Below, in pieces: positions 1 to 12,745 of a DNA stretch of 64,000 nucleotides (positions within the stretch are counted from its first letter, which is position 1; each line of letters begins with the position of its first letter). The translations under genes and the position numbers were made by a program. Source of the stretch: Lycorma delicatula (lineage: Eukaryota > Arthropoda > Insecta > Hemiptera > Fulgoridae); contig NC_134465.1 in NCBI RefSeq assembly GCF_047948215.1, positions 53,577,841 through 53,641,840 on the forward strand, read 5' to 3'. Below the pieces are notes generated by a model. The model was not told where the DNA came from. It saw only the letters and a program-made list of their open reading frames with translations, and made no database searches.

Positions 1-904
1 TTTTAAAAAATGTTAAGTTTAATTTAATAAACTTTTATTTCTTGCTTTTGATCTATTTTAATTTTAGAAAATGTTTATATTATCAGCAAATAATTTAACA
101 TTTTTGCAACTTAACATTCCAAGATGAATTATTAATAAAAATTAGAATATCAATAGACTTAAGATATTTCTTATGTTTCTTTGTTTTTTCTAATTATCTA
201 AAAACAATTGTTAATACAGATTAGAAAGATAAGATCTAAAGCATTTAAAGCAATATAAACAATAGCATAACTTTTAAAGTCTGTAAAAAAAAAAATGCCA
301 TTTTTTTGCACTGTATAATTTATACATTATAAAACGATTTGCATTGATTCTAACATTGAATATTTTAAATATTTCATGAGAACATAGTTTTTCGTTTTAT
401 TTTTTTGTAACTTGTTTAATTTCTCATAATCTTGTAAGTCAAGCAATCTTCTCATATGAGTTAACAATAAACTACAGAATTTAGGTGAAGCTTGTAATCT
501 TCTGAACAAACTGGATGTTGTATGGAAATAAGCCCAAGTGCCTTAAAATTAACCATAATGATATAAAGGACAGTTTCCAATTGATAAGAAATCTTTGGGC
601 CAAAATCTGGGTTTTCCTTGTGTTCTTTATTCTATGTATTGAATGTGTAAAGTCAGAGAAAGATAATTCAGAAACAGTCTTGTTGAAAACGGACAACAAT
701 TATTCTTGATGTTGAAAGTGCCTACAGTATATTCTATGAGTAAATACAGAATTATTGTTTTCGAAATAAAACTTAGTGGATCAGATTGAACTGTTTGTCG
801 TAAATCTCCAAGGCTTTGAGTCTAAAAATAAATTGGCCTAAAATATTTTGAATAATATTCATTTGTAAAATCATCAAGGAACTTTTGCTCCATTTATATA
901 CACT

Positions 905-1012
905 AGGGCAGTCCAATAAGTAATGAGACAACTGTAGTTCAATAAACTTTATTCTGAATTTACATTTATATATTTCTTTTCAAAATAGTCTGCAGCACAT
1001 ATGGATTGAAAA
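905..1012 (-). mobile_element. mariner fragment: terminal inverted repeat and transposase C-terminus
   Basis: AATAAGTAATGAGAC at about 915-930 resembles the inner terminal repeat of the mariner at 27926-29217 (GTAATGAGAC shared). Reading left on the - strand from about 1010, the peptide SICAADYFEK resembles the usual mariner carboxy end (KCI..GDYFEK). The element stops at about 1012, where GC-richer sequence of another kind begins. The fragment is short, so the family call is reasonable but not secure. Confidence 0.5.
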
Positions 1013-1340
1013 GAAAACATAAAGGACACAGCACACACAACAAAACCGAAGGGAAAATGAAAAGACAGATGAAAGGATGGTGGCTAGTTCACAAAGAAAG
1101 TGCCCAGGATAGTCCTTATCTTACTCCAGTTCGATTGTCCACTCCATTCCCCATGACATGTTAGTTTCATATACCTGGTGAAGTTTGTGTGGCTTCCCTG
1201 GAGTACGCGAATTGTCATTGATGCAAGGGCCAGAATGAAGAGGCCTAGGTTTTGGAGATCCACAGAATTTGTTACTCCAAACCCCATGCCAAGACAATGT
1301 GCTAGATCTTACATGGGGTCTCACATTATTGTGATACAAT
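1013..1340. other. GC-richer unidentified block
   Basis: This stretch is clearly less AT-rich than its flanks and starts exactly where the mariner fragment stops. Overlapping - strand frames (1084-1287 and 1121-1339) translate to peptides such as LGLFILALASMTIRVLQGSH, but each is closed by stops and I recognise no family. It may be part of an unknown transposon or a decayed pseudogene. Confidence 0.3.
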
Positions 1341-3295
1341 AGAAATTCTTAAATATTTTTTCCAGAGCATTTTTTTTTAAAGTGAGAACATTATCTTTAA
1401 CACTTAATGTGCTAAAGATTTATAGACCTCTGTAGATCCATAAATTCAAAAATTCTTTGGATTATTCAAAATTATTCATTACCCAAAAATTCTTTACAGA
1501 CAAAAGAGTACTTGTATTTAATCAGTCATTAAGAGCCACGGAAACCAACAACATGCAACACATTTCATATGTAAAAACTGTCAGAGTATTCTTTGCACTG
1601 CTTTTTAAGAGGTGTAGCAGTTCCCTTAACTGCTGCAAACCTATTCCATGATCTTTCTCATGTGATGGCGTTTGCTATGAACATTGAATGCTTGGTTGAC
1701 CACATCTTGCCATGCCAAAAAAAAAATTTTGCATATGACACACACTTTTCAATGAATGTTTCTTTTAACATTTTGGTTTTAATGGTAGACGATAACCCTA
1801 CAAACTTTGATGACCCTACACATGAATGATGACAGACATTCAGTGACTACAACAATCAATTTGAAAGTGATGGGAAATAAACAATACATCTGGGTACTGA
1901 TATAAGGGACGGCGGCCACTTATATAAGTAGGACGGCCACTTTGCACACTTTAAATTTCCTTATGAAAATCAGTCTCAAAATCAAAACCATCCTCATATA
2001 TAAACATAAGTGAGCCACTTACTAAAGTAATAAGATACCTCACTAATGGGAGACATCTTTTAAGATTTAGACCATCTTCAGTCTTGAATCTCAGTTAAGA
2101 AAGTAAAACAAAAATAATTTCAACTCTTTAACAACTGAAGTAAGTAATCCTGATCGTAAAATACTTTTTAGTTCATTATTGTATATCTGAATTTAAATAT
2201 ATGTAGTAAATACTTCTTTTAATAATACTAACCCATTACTTTTGTTAACAATTGCAAATATTTCTAAATATCCTTTTTTATTATTTTATACTAATTAAAA
2301 ATCAAGATATTTGTTCTGCCATATTAGATAATTTTATAAGAATCAAAATTCATCTCTTAATGAATCTAAGCCTTATGAAGTGTCAGTATGAAGAGATTGG
2401 GTGAGATATACCAGTAGCTTTGTCAATTTCTCAAATAATGTAATATTTTCTTGCAGTATAATTGTTTAAATGAAACCATGGCAAGTAGCTACTATTCTGC
2501 ATATTAGTGCAATACTATACAGAAAAGATAATCTCTATATAAAATAATGAACTGTAACATGAAACAATTCATTGCTATTAAAATACAGATACAATGTTGT
2601 ACTGTAAATTTCTAGCAAATAATAAATTGTAAATTAAAACTTAAACTTGATAAAATATCAGAAGCATTTACAGGACTTGTTAGAATGAACCAAGCACAGT
2701 ATGATAAAGATGATGAGTCTTAGCAAATTATTTTATCATTCAAGTTAGTGTCAAGTATTGCCAACAAAATCATGTTTGGCATTGTTGAATATTATTTTAC
2801 TTGCCAAGTAGAAATATTGATGATATGATGTCATTGCTTACTAGAATATGGTGGTAGAACTGTACATCAGTTCAGTTGGAAGTTTTAAATGACTTATATT
2901 TATTTTATAGATATTCTGCGGTTTTAAATTGTATTGTTATAAAGGGTTTCAACAATGTATTAAATATCATTTTAATTACATTTCACTGTAAGTTTATATA
3001 TTGTAAGAAAATTACTACCTAAATAGTGCAGATGTTTATTTGTTGTACAGTTATAAATTTTTATTTGATAAGTTTATGACTTAAGAGGCCTTACTAAAAT
3101 AAAAACAAATTAGATAGTATAATAAAAATTAAATGCATACTTATTTTTATTTGTATTTCTATATTTTTGCATTGAAATAAAAAAACTTTATTTCACATCT
3201 ACTATAGTTATAAAAATGTTAAAATTGTATTTTATACGTTAATAATGTTTATTTATTATAAAACTAGGATTTTCAAGTACTTAGTATATTTTCAA
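1341..3295. other. AT-rich sequence without recognised genes
   Basis: I see no coding signal. A moderately GC-rich patch lies at 1560-1830. At 1907-1945 the motif GACGGC..GGCCACTT occurs twice around the palindrome ACTTATATAAGT. The rest is AT-rich, with short poly-A/T runs. Confidence 0.5.
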
Positions 3296-3300
3296 TTCAA

Positions 3301-3341
3301 AAAAAGTACAGAGTTGATTTTAAATCAACTCTGTACTTTTT
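3301..3341. repeat. perfect 41-nt palindrome (20-bp arms, 1-nt centre)
   Basis: The left arm AAAAAGTACAGAGTTGATTT at 3301-3320 is followed by one T and its exact reverse complement at 3322-3341. It lies just outside the C-terminal end of the transposase relic at 3390-4300 and may be a remnant of that element's end. It could also be an independent template-switch palindrome. Confidence 0.85.
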
Positions 3342-3389
3342 AACTGTAACTTAACTGTACTTTTTCAACTGTTTATAATCTCTTTCTAT

Positions 3390-4300
3390 TTACATTTTAC
3401 AATAATTTTCAAAATGTCCACCTTGAGCATTGATGTAGGCATAAACTCATTTATTCATGTTCAAACTTTCCTTAACACATTAAATGCCATGTCATTCATA
3501 TATGAATGACAGCAAAATTTATAAATATAACTAATGACCATGTCACAATAACATCTAATATATAAGAAAATATATAAGAAAATAAGATGAATAATTTAGG
3601 AAAAAATATTTGGCCCCTACAGCAATATTGCATCCTGGACTTTGGCATTTAATGTGTTAGAGTTGTTGCACTGATAGTTAGACATGCTTTCTTTGATTCT
3701 TTCTTTCTATTCATCCTAAGTGTGCAGGTTGTTATAAATAATACCTTTCAGGTAACCCTATAAATAAAAATCTGAGACGAAACCTTGGAAGCCATACTCC
3801 ACTGGAAATCAGATAATCATTGAAAAATGCATGCAACAACTCCATAGTCGAATCGTCAGTCTGCTATGTAGCACTATTGCAATAAATGGCAGGTTCGCTC
3901 TCAGTTTAAAACAATACTATGAGATTTATAATAATTTCTGAATAAGAAAGAATGGATCCAACTACTTCTGATGTGAAATCACACATGACATACAACTATT
4001 TATGATTCCAATAACCTTTCATGATAAGTTATTCTTGGAATTCCATTCTGTTAGTGTACACAAATAAGATGAAGCCACACTAAATCTAAATAAAAAACAT
4101 TGCCCTGCCCAAACATGCACACCACCCCAAATGTTTTAATTGCCTTAGGTTCTCAGAGTTGTTACATTACTCAAATTCAATAGAGACCTAATTTGAGCTG
4201 TTTTTAGCCTTGTTAACACTGCTAGTCAAACTTCCAGTCTGTTGAGAGTATCTTCTGAGTGATTTTCCTGGAGAATGTTAAAATTGCATGATGAAAACTG
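3390..4300 (-). pseudogene. DDE transposase relic (WPPRSPDLTPLDFFLWG type), interrupted by a MITE
   Basis: Reading the - strand from about 4080 down to 3395 gives, through frameshifts and stops, a degenerate version of the conserved carboxy half of a DDE transposase widespread in insects (the kind annotated with a DUF4817 helix-turn-helix). The best block, about 3760-3810, reads VEYGFQGFVSDFYL, then GYLKG, against the family's W-P-P-R-S-P-D-L-T-P-L-D-F-F-L-W-G. After the inserted MITE (3472-3659) it resumes as ESLNMNKFMPTSMLKVDILK, matching the usual R..CI...GGHFE ending. The gene is long dead. The amino-terminal half is too decayed to delimit. Confidence 0.65.
3472..3663. mobile_element. piggyBac-like MITE (~188 bp) with 17-bp terminal inverted repeats
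   Basis: TAACACATTAAATGCCA at 3473-3489 and its exact reverse complement TGGCATTTAATGTGTTA at 3643-3659 bound the element. The left end carries TTAA (3472-3475), the target site typical of piggyBac. The right end has TTAG, one mutation away. There is no coding capacity. It sits inside the DDE relic and splits its C-terminal frame, so it is younger than that relic. Confidence 0.7.
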
Positions 4301-4399
4301 TTATTTGTTACTGTACTATCAGGAAAATTTCCAGTAAAAATATAATGATATTCAGAATAAGATCAAGTGATTGAATAATGTTTCATAATAAATTCCAAT

Positions 4400-4560
4400 C
4401 CATAGTAGAGTGGTAGCATCTCGGCCTTTAATCCAGAGGTTCCGGGTTCAAATCCTGGTCAGGCATGGCATTTTTCATACACGTACAAAAATTCCATTCT
4501 ATATCCCCACGCACAAGTTTTCAAGCTTATGTGGCGATATCATCTAATAAAAAAAAATAT
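4400..4560 (+). mobile_element. tRNA-derived SINE (tRNA-Lys-like head)
   Basis: An A box-like TAGAGTGGTAGCA (about 4405-4417) and an excellent B box GGTTCAAATCC (4445-4455) are spaced as in a tRNA, with CTTTAATCC in the anticodon region as in a Lys(UUU)-type tRNA. The cloverleaf is imperfect (poor acceptor pairing) and the sequence runs on into ATTTTTCATACACGTACAAAA and an A-rich tail at 4540-4556, so this is a SINE and not a working tRNA gene. Relatives lie at 39385-39500 and 44650-45335. Confidence 0.75.
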
Positions 4561-7500
4561 ATAAATATGTACGCTGGACTAATGAAAACAGCTTGCACTG
4601 CTGAAAAACTTGTTACACAGAGAGAAATGATGAATCGCATGATTTTATTTTGATTTTCTATCATATAATTTCAGCAAACTTTGTAAAAAACTTATAAATC
4701 CGGGATCGACAACCATTTTGAGTTGTCCTACCTTCCTGTCACCAGTCACCAGTTTACTAATGAAGTCCACATGCTCACAACATCATGACTTGTCTCCTTA
4801 CTTTCAGGATAGACCCTGTATATCTGCAAGCCTTTCACATTTAAGTGGTCATTCCATACTTTATAGTGTAATTTTTGCAATCTCTTAAAACAACTTAAAA
4901 TGCATTTTTCAGAATCCTTATTTCAAAGTTTTAATTGTATTAAAGCATTCAAAGTTGTATTCTTATCATTATCAAAAGATGTTCATTCATTATAATCTGG
5001 TCATGTCAATAATTTTTTTTCCTTAAATCAGATTGATAGTAATGCTCTGGTCAAGTGGTGGTTACGTGGTAGATTTAGTATTTGAAAGTAAAAATATAAA
5101 GACAATGTTTTCCAAAGAACAATTTCAGTGTTTTAATTATTTAAAAGTAAAGCATTTTTTTCTTTGGTTTACAAAGTCTACTACCTACCACTAACATAAA
5201 TAATCTTCAAATACTGATGCATTCATCCATACTCTTAAATTGCTTGTGTATCTGTTTTGATTAACAGATGCTCAAAAAAAGAAATTATGTACTAGGATTT
5301 TTTACATTTTTCTAACATCTCTAGACATTTTACTGTTTAACTCGTCATATTTCAAATTAGAACAACTATAATTGTATTTTTGATTGTTTTCTGGTAAAAA
5401 CTATTTTTACAAAATACTATACTAGGAAATACAATTATTTACTCTCTTCAGTAAATATTTTGTAAATTTGTGTTCATCTTTAACATAGTAAATGATGAAA
5501 TTAAAACAAACCGATGATCATAAAACTGGTAACAGATTATTGTAATTATGCAGTTAGAACCTAATTTGATTGTATTAAGCAGCTGATCAGATTAACATGA
5601 ATTTAATAACCAGAGACCACTTTGTACTCTAAAGAAGGTAGTTAGCATATATTTTATTGAGGAAACACTATTTAAATAGTTACAAATTTTCTTAGTTGCG
5701 ATTTGTTATTTTGATTGTAGTTTGTATATTATACTGCTCAAATCCAAGCTCTGATTAGTTGTAGTATGAAGCGAACAATGTGTAAGGTTTACAAGTGTGT
5801 AATGCACTCTACCAGTACTACTCATGTTATAAAAGTTAGTCAGTATTTTATTAATGACATATTCCAATCCATTTAAATTAGTTACTAGCCACTACCACTA
5901 TAAAGGTTATGCTCAGCCATTATTGTTTTTCTTACAACTTATCAAAGCTTGGAATTGATTTATACAGTTACTCTGTAGATTGACTATTAATTTTATAATT
6001 TAGCAAAAAAATAAATATAAAATAAACTGTTGTGAATGTTGTGGCCTTAATTATAAATTGTTGTTTCAAACTTACTGTATTAAATATTTGTTTAGGTTAT
6101 TTAGTAAGCCAATGAATTTTTGTTTGTTCTTAATATATTTTTACTTTTTCTTTTTTACATTATTCTTTATGCTTTTTTTATATTACATTCTAGTCCTTTG
6201 TTTAAATGTATTGTAATTAAATCAAGATTATAATGCATAATGAGTTTTTAAATTTTACACTCTTATTTATTTTATGTAATTATCAATGATTTTATAAATT
6301 TGATTTAAATACTGTATAATTCAGTGTATAATTTGACATATAAAATTTAATTTTGTTTATTTTAGAAGAGCTTAATTAGAAAGCCTGATAAGCACTTAAA
6401 CCATTAGGCCTATTTTGCAATTGCAGAATAGAAACCAAAGTCCTCTAAGTCAATCTGTAGGCAGCACCTCCCATAAAATCTGAAAAAAGGAAAAGTTTGT
6501 ATCATAAAGTAAAAGTTGTTTGTAAAAAAGACGATCTGTCATGAAAGAATTGTAGTCAAGGCCAAATAACCCTACCCAAAGTAAAGCTCATCTCCATCTT
6601 AATTGGGTATTTTTACCCAGATAGGAAAAACATGTTGCTGATTAATGAATTTTAGTTTACCACAAACACAATTGCATTTTATCTAAAATTTAAGAATTGC
6701 ATAATAACCAAGAAAGAATTTCTAAAAAGAACAATCTTGCCCTTCATAAAATTATGTGCATCCCAGAAGGTGGTGAGTAGTACACACGCCATTAGGTTTT
6801 TGGGATGAACGTCAATGTAGTCGACAATGTAACACTTCAAACACCCTTGAACAAGATATTGAAAACTCATATTATATTGAAGTTTTCATTTTTTTTTTGT
6901 AACAACCGCAATACCTGCATCTTGCATCGATAAGTAGCATTTGTGGTAGTATTTAAATACTTAAGCATCATACTAATAAAAAGTATAAAATAAAAAAAAA
7001 TGTAAATGTTAAAATCATGCTTTTAAAAAATCCAGAAAAATGGATTATCCAGTAAGCATAAATAGAAGATAATTTTGTTTTCAACAAAATAATATGTATA
7101 AAGTAGTCTATTTTTGTAAGACCACAATAAAATACTTGGTGGCACGGCATGCTTTCATATTCAGTATCTACAAATTCTACAGTACAGTATAAATTCTTTA
7201 AATATGACAAAGGTTATTGATACAAAATTGAGATTATAGCTTCAATATACAATATCTAGTAAATCTCTTTAAATGAAATGGAGTTAAGGTGCAAAATAGA
7301 ACAGAGGTCACACCCCATGCTTTTCATTGTAGTCTTGTGAAAAATAAGACAACTTTATACATATTTTGTTGAAAACAAAATTTTCTCCTGTTTGTTTACT
7401 GGGTAACCTATTGTTTTAGATTTTTTTTTAAATCATGTTTTTAAAGTTTATAAACCGTACAGCCAGATCTTCTATAATGTTTTATAATTTGAATGCATGC

Positions 7501-7615
7501 CTTAATGTATACCTCTGTGAATTTTAACTGCCAAAACAAGGGAAAAGTAAGAATTCTTTGCATTCAGTGATAAAAAAGAGAATATTATTCCCAATTTATT
7601 ACATCCTCTTATTAT
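4561..7615. other. AT-rich sequence without recognised genes
   Basis: I find no domain, splice-supported exon or repeat family. Slightly richer patches occur at 4680-4860 and 6400-6620. A - strand frame at 6679-6870 (VDYIDVHPKNLMACVLLTTF) is unrecognised and probably chance or transposon debris. Confidence 0.5.
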
Positions 7616-7619
7616 ATAT

Positions 7620-8870
7620 ATTTTTTTTTTAGTCCATACTATTGAACTTTTTTATCATTCCGTTCACTACAGATCAAGTTTGCACAGTTTTGACTTATTT
7701 TTAGTTTCCCAAAGATTTTCTTTCTTTTGCTCTGTTGTTGTCGCCATTCTTTCATCTATCTACTCAGGTTTTTATACCCTTCTTTTTCTTTCTCTCTGGT
7801 AACTTTGATTCTCAAATCATTTGTCTAAATTTATCTTTTACACAGATCCTTAGAAATGTTTAATGTTTTTAGATCTGTTTATATTTCTTTAAACCGGTTG
7901 GTCTTTGTGACTCTGTGTAGTAATTAAATATTTGTTTTGTTAATCTGTGCTAGTTATTTTTCCTGTATATTTGTAAATTTCTTTTCAATTTATTAATTCC
8001 ATCTTCATATTTGGTCCATAAATTTTTCTTAATTTTCTTTTTCTACTTTTGCTATTTCTTGTTCTGAAAAAACTGCAGACATTTATTCTACCCTCTATAG
8101 TTCTTCTGGTAGAACTACAGTTTCATAGTGCCTCTATTTGGAATTAGATGACAGGGATTTTTTATTGTAAGTTTTATTCATGAGATGATAGGCAGTTTCC
8201 ATTTTTCATACCCTATTCTTCATCCCATTTTTTTCATTTATATTCAATCTTATGATTTCTCCCAAATATTTAAATTTTTGAAGTCTTATTTTTTTCTTTG
8301 ATGTCGGAAATTTTAACGGTTTCAGTGTTCTGTTCTCTTTGTCACTGAAAAACCAGTTAGTTTTTTCATACGAAATGAAAACAAGATCAATTTTGCTTGC
8401 ACGTTCAATTAGTTTTTGAATTTTGATTTCAGCCTTGTCTATATCTCTTGTGAAAATTGCAATATCATCTGTGAAGTCCAAAATGTTTGTATTTATTAAT
8501 TTTTTTTGTACGTTTAACTTTTTGAGTTCTTCCATTCTCTTATGATTTTTTCAATGGCACAGTTAAAGGATTGGACTGTTTCCAATCCCCTTGCTTTATT
8601 CCAGTTTTAATTTTGAATGGTTCTGAAAGTTTTCCTAAGAATTTCATCTTTGATTTTATGTTTGTTAATGATTTTTTTGGTTTTTAATATTTTTTTTTTT
8701 TTTGTTTATTGTCTTGCGATCTAATTTAAATTCTTCCAAGGATTTTAAGTAGAAATTCCCTGTGGGTGGAGAGTTGTATAGGCTTTCTTAAAATCTATAA
8801 TAATTATAACTAATTTTGGGTTTTTAATTTTTTGGTATTATAAAATTTGTCAATCTTACATGAACATAAA
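7620..8870 (-). pseudogene. non-LTR retrotransposon (LINE) relic, reverse transcriptase and C-terminal part
   Basis: The - strand frame at 8206-8535 encodes ILDFTDDIAIFTRDIDKAEI, a version of the RT motif F-A-D-D (first Ala to Thr), then KFKYLGEIIRLNINEKNG, the conserved post-RT motif. Just upstream on this strand (about 8565-8660), other frames give KLSEPFKIKTGIKQGD, the R-Q-G-D region. Downstream (8050-8110) is a decayed H-Y-E-T-V segment. Several frameshifts and stops make it inactive. It is the same broad LINE family as 16690-18390. It ends near 7620 without a clear poly-A. Confidence 0.8.
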
Positions 8871-8879
8871 GATCTTACA

Positions 8880-11750
8880 TGAACTTTAAGTCATAAACTA
8901 CACTGAATGGAAATGAGCGAGAGCACCAGTTTTGGCCAGTCTGCGCTGTGCCCTCCCTGCCAATTCGCTTGCTAGTAACGCAAAGTCGTATTGGCGAGCT
9001 GACCATGTAAGTTATAAAATGACACTGCATTTACGTCTCTAAGACTAATAGTTAGAGAGTTATTAAGGCAGGACAATATAGACCTTTTTCTTAGGCTACA
9101 AATTTCTGTTCTGGTACTCTTATATTTCAGTGTGATTTTAAAGACGTTTCACGTCAAAATTTTAACAGAAATAATCTCTACTACAAATAATTGTCAGAAA
9201 ATCTATTCTTGTCAGACAGATATTTGTACGTATGTATATTTTGCCCTGTATTTGATTATAACCCTGAATGCCATTGACTGGATTTTTTCAACTTTTACTA
9301 CCTTCAGAAGGGAAAGAATTTATTAAATTTTTGCAAAAATTGGAAAAAAGGGAGGGGGTGTTTTGGCCAAAACAAAATTTTAAATCTTTACTGGGGCACT
9401 TTAGGAAAAGATTTTCTTTACAAAAGTTTGAAATTTTTTTTATCAAAATTACAAATTATGAAAAAAGTTTATTTAATACTCATCCCTCTCCCCAAAAAAT
9501 GGCTTAATATATTTTTATTTTTTTAGTTTCATCTTCAGAAAAGGAGTTAATGGGAATTTTTTGCATCCATATTTTCTATATCAGTAGGTCTTCAAACCAC
9601 TATAAAAATTTTTATTCATCTCATTCAATGGTCTGTGACAACAAAAAATAATTTTTTGATTGTCCTTACTCTTGAAAAATTTATTGAAAAAAAATTTCAC
9701 TCCCACAATTTTAAGAAGTTAATTTTCTTAAAAATTAATTTTATCTGAATGCTTCCCCTAGAATATGAGAACCCCAAAATTAAAAAAAAAAAGATTTTTT
9801 TTAAATTTTTATTAATTTTTATTTTGTTAAATAATAAGTCACTAATATAACTTAATACATTCCCGTAATGGTAGCTCCTAGATTTAAAAAAAAAATTGAA
9901 ACAAAATTTTTCATTTTGATTTTATGTAAAATTAATTTTAGTGAATATTTTAAATACATTTTATTTTACATTTTATTCAGATTTCTGTATCGCCATTTTC
10001 CAATGATTTGATAATCTATTTTACAAAGTCATTCATAATATAATAGGCCTGTGTTATTGTTTAAACTTTCGATTTTAACACTTGTTGAGAGCATTGATAT
10101 GCAAATTAAAACAATTTTATGAATGTAATATTATTTAAATTTTTTTTTAAATTATAAGTTTTTTATTTTTTAGGTTTTATAGCCTTAAATTTTAAAAATT
10201 ATATTTTACAATGAAGTTTTGCTTAAAAATTTTCAAAAAATTGTCTGATATCTTGACTTGCTTTAAAATTTGCTTGTATGAAATAAATTTTAAAATATTT
10301 AGCTCTGTTACCAATTCAAAGCTCAAATTTTATCTGAATTGAAAAGACAGCTTATACAGATTTTATATCTTTTAAAGTCATAAATCTTTTAAAATTTAAA
10401 TTTTAAACGTAAAATAAGAATTTCATTATTTTGGTTATTGTGTTTCAATAAAAAGGAATTGTAAAGATACTAAACTTAAAATGGTTGAAGTGAAAAAATG
10501 AATTTCAAAAATTGACCAGCATTGCTGGGAAAGTTATCCAGTTCATTGCCAGATTTTTTAAAAATAATTTATTTTTTGCAAAAACTAAGGTAACAACTAG
10601 TAGTTAACCTTACTACTAGTTATATATTCTGGCAGTTAGGTATTATTTATTGGTAGACTACTCAACCTTTTCAATAAATGAATTTGTACAATAAAATTAT
10701 TATAATAACACAAAGTAATTTCAGTTGTAGTTAAATTTATGTTTAATTTGATTTGATTTATTGTCTTGAATGTTCATTGATTACCTTTAATATTAATAAT
10801 AATGATGAAGTATCATTCTAATTATTTGCCAAACAGATTGATTTTTAATGTACTTTATTAAATTGTATACATTTTTTTATCCTTGTCAAGCTAATTTATT
10901 TGCTATTTAAGTCATCTGTTTTTCATACAGTCAACTTGTACACTGTACATCAATGTATTAATTATTAATTAATTATGCTATTATTATGTGAATTGTAATG
11001 TATTTGTTAAGGTTATTACGCAATAATAAAGATATGTACAGTATTTCTTATTGTTATTATTAAAAAGTAGTATAATTATTTTATTATTATATTTTCAAAA
11101 TTATATGATGCTCTAAATTATTAATGTTTTCTGAAAAATTTTATCTAATATTTTCATATTTAACTATTTAATAAAGACCATTATTATTACAGTGGCATTC
11201 AAATGTAAAAGAATTTATTTATAAAAATTTGGTTATCAATCATAATCAAAATATATAAATTCTATTGTTTTTAATATAATACTAAACTATAATACACTGT
11301 TGCATTTTATAAAATGTTATTTATTCACGCTCAATGAAGTCTTGAGTTCCAAATCAGTTCTATGCTATTTTTAATACTATTAAATTTTTGATCCTTATAA
11401 ATACCAGAATTTAGTCATAATTGCATAGTTAACAAGACAAAAATCCAATTTAATTCAATTGAGATTTGTCATTGTTAAAAAAGAATTAAAGATGAGTATT
11501 GTTTCAAAGTAATAAAATTGAATCGCAAAACTTAACACTTTCATATGAATTAATTATTTTGGTTAATACATACAGAAATTTTGCATATTATATATTTTTC
11601 ATTTGTAAGAAAATCCAGTTAAACAATGCCTTTAGATTCCCTTAATATAGTAAAGATATGACCTTACCTATCAACATTTTCTTTTGTAAATGGAAACTTA
11701 TTTTATTTCCACTGTGTAGAAAAAATTTTATAAAAAAATAAAAATTACTT
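8880..11750. other. AT-rich sequence; one GC-rich patch, no recognised genes
   Basis: A patch at about 8930-9010 is strikingly GC-rich for this window and lies just 5' of the - strand LINE, so it could be part of that element's upstream region. From 9250 to 9560 there are G-runs and A-runs (for example GGGAGGGGGTG near 9350) in sequence resembling the non-coding part of a repeat. The rest is low-complexity AT. Confidence 0.45.
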
Positions 11751-11754
11751 ATTC

Positions 11755-12745
11755 TTCTATATTGATATCGTCCCCTTCAAAACACAATCCCCCCCAGAGA
11801 TGTGACACACTTATACTAGTGTTCCTCAAAATATTTGTAGAAAGCATTCTTCATAAAGCATTTATGAAGAATGCATTCTACAAATATTTTGATTTTTTTT
11901 CTATTAAGTGCATCATCATAAATTGTTACACTTTTAATACATTCTTAGTCTATGGAAACAAAACAGTCACATGATGCCATGTCTGGAGAATGCAGCATCA
12001 GTATGGTGTTATTTTTGTATAAATAATTAGTAATTGTGAAGTGTGAACTGGAGCATTATCATGGTGTAAATTCCAATTATTTGGCCATGTTTATGGGCAA
12101 ACAATTCAAATCGCCTAATATAAATGGCATAAAACTCCTAAGTAATACTTTTTCTTGACTGGACAGTATGATTGTAATTGAAAGAAATAACAGTAAAGAT
12201 AACCTTTATATTCAGTCAAACTTGATGTGCTTTTTCTGGTCTTTATTCTATAGAAGCTAACTTCAAGATGATTGGATCTTCATTTTAATACCATAACCAT
12301 TAAATACAATTGTTAGTTGATGTCAAGTAATAATTGTTTGCAATATTTTTCTGATGTAACTTTTGTTGAAAATTTAACAGTTTTAGAACAAATTTTGCTG
12401 CTACTCATTTTATATTCCAAAATTTCACTCAAAATTGTTTCAAATGAGCCAAAATATATTCCCACCTCATTAAGAGCTTCTCTGTTAGTGATTTATTAGT
12501 AAATAATTATAAAAGTTCTTTATTTTGTCAATATTTTTATCGGTTGTGAATATATTCGGATATCTAACCACTTTTGTCATCTTCACAGTCTTCTTGAAAC
12601 AGTTTGTGTACCATTCATAAACTCTGTATTAATATAACATTCTCACGAAAAACCTCCTCTTAACATTTTTACCACTTCACTGCACTTTATCACATTTTTA
12701 ATGCAAATCTTTTTCGAACAAAATAAATCGCCGTTTATAATAAAA
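11755..12745 (-). pseudogene. mariner transposase relic
   Basis: On the - strand the pieces appear in order. At the N-terminal end is FCIKNVIKCSEVVKMLRGGF, followed by VYEWY, then TTDKNIDKIK. About 12220-12400 gives MKIQSS, RPEKAH. About 12060-12090 gives HHDNAPVHTSQLL, the second catalytic Asp block. Then come a degenerate S-P-D-M-A-S-C-D block and, near 11770-11810, a C-terminus like KCVTSLGG...F.GD. Many stops and shifts separate them. This is an old, inactive mariner (DD34D-type). No clear terminal repeats were found. A near-perfect hairpin (11827-11891) sits inside it. Confidence 0.75.
11827..11891. repeat. 65-nt hairpin: 31-bp arms, 3-nt loop, one mismatch
   Basis: The arm at 11827-11857 pairs with 11861-11891 across the loop GCA with a single mismatch. 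The right arm reads TTTATGAAGAATGCATTCTA and then CAAATATTTTG. It lies inside the mariner relic, so it probably arose by local inverted duplication of transposase sequence, although the fold is also miRNA-precursor-like. Confidence 0.85.

Noticed and set aside
1..900. 3' end of a neighbouring gene at the left edge
   Set aside because: Small frames on both strands (327-709) have no recognisable product and no convincing exon borders or polyadenylation context.
4400..4472. Functional tRNA-Lys gene
   Set aside because: The B box is good, but acceptor pairing is poor and the sequence continues into a SINE body and A-rich tail.
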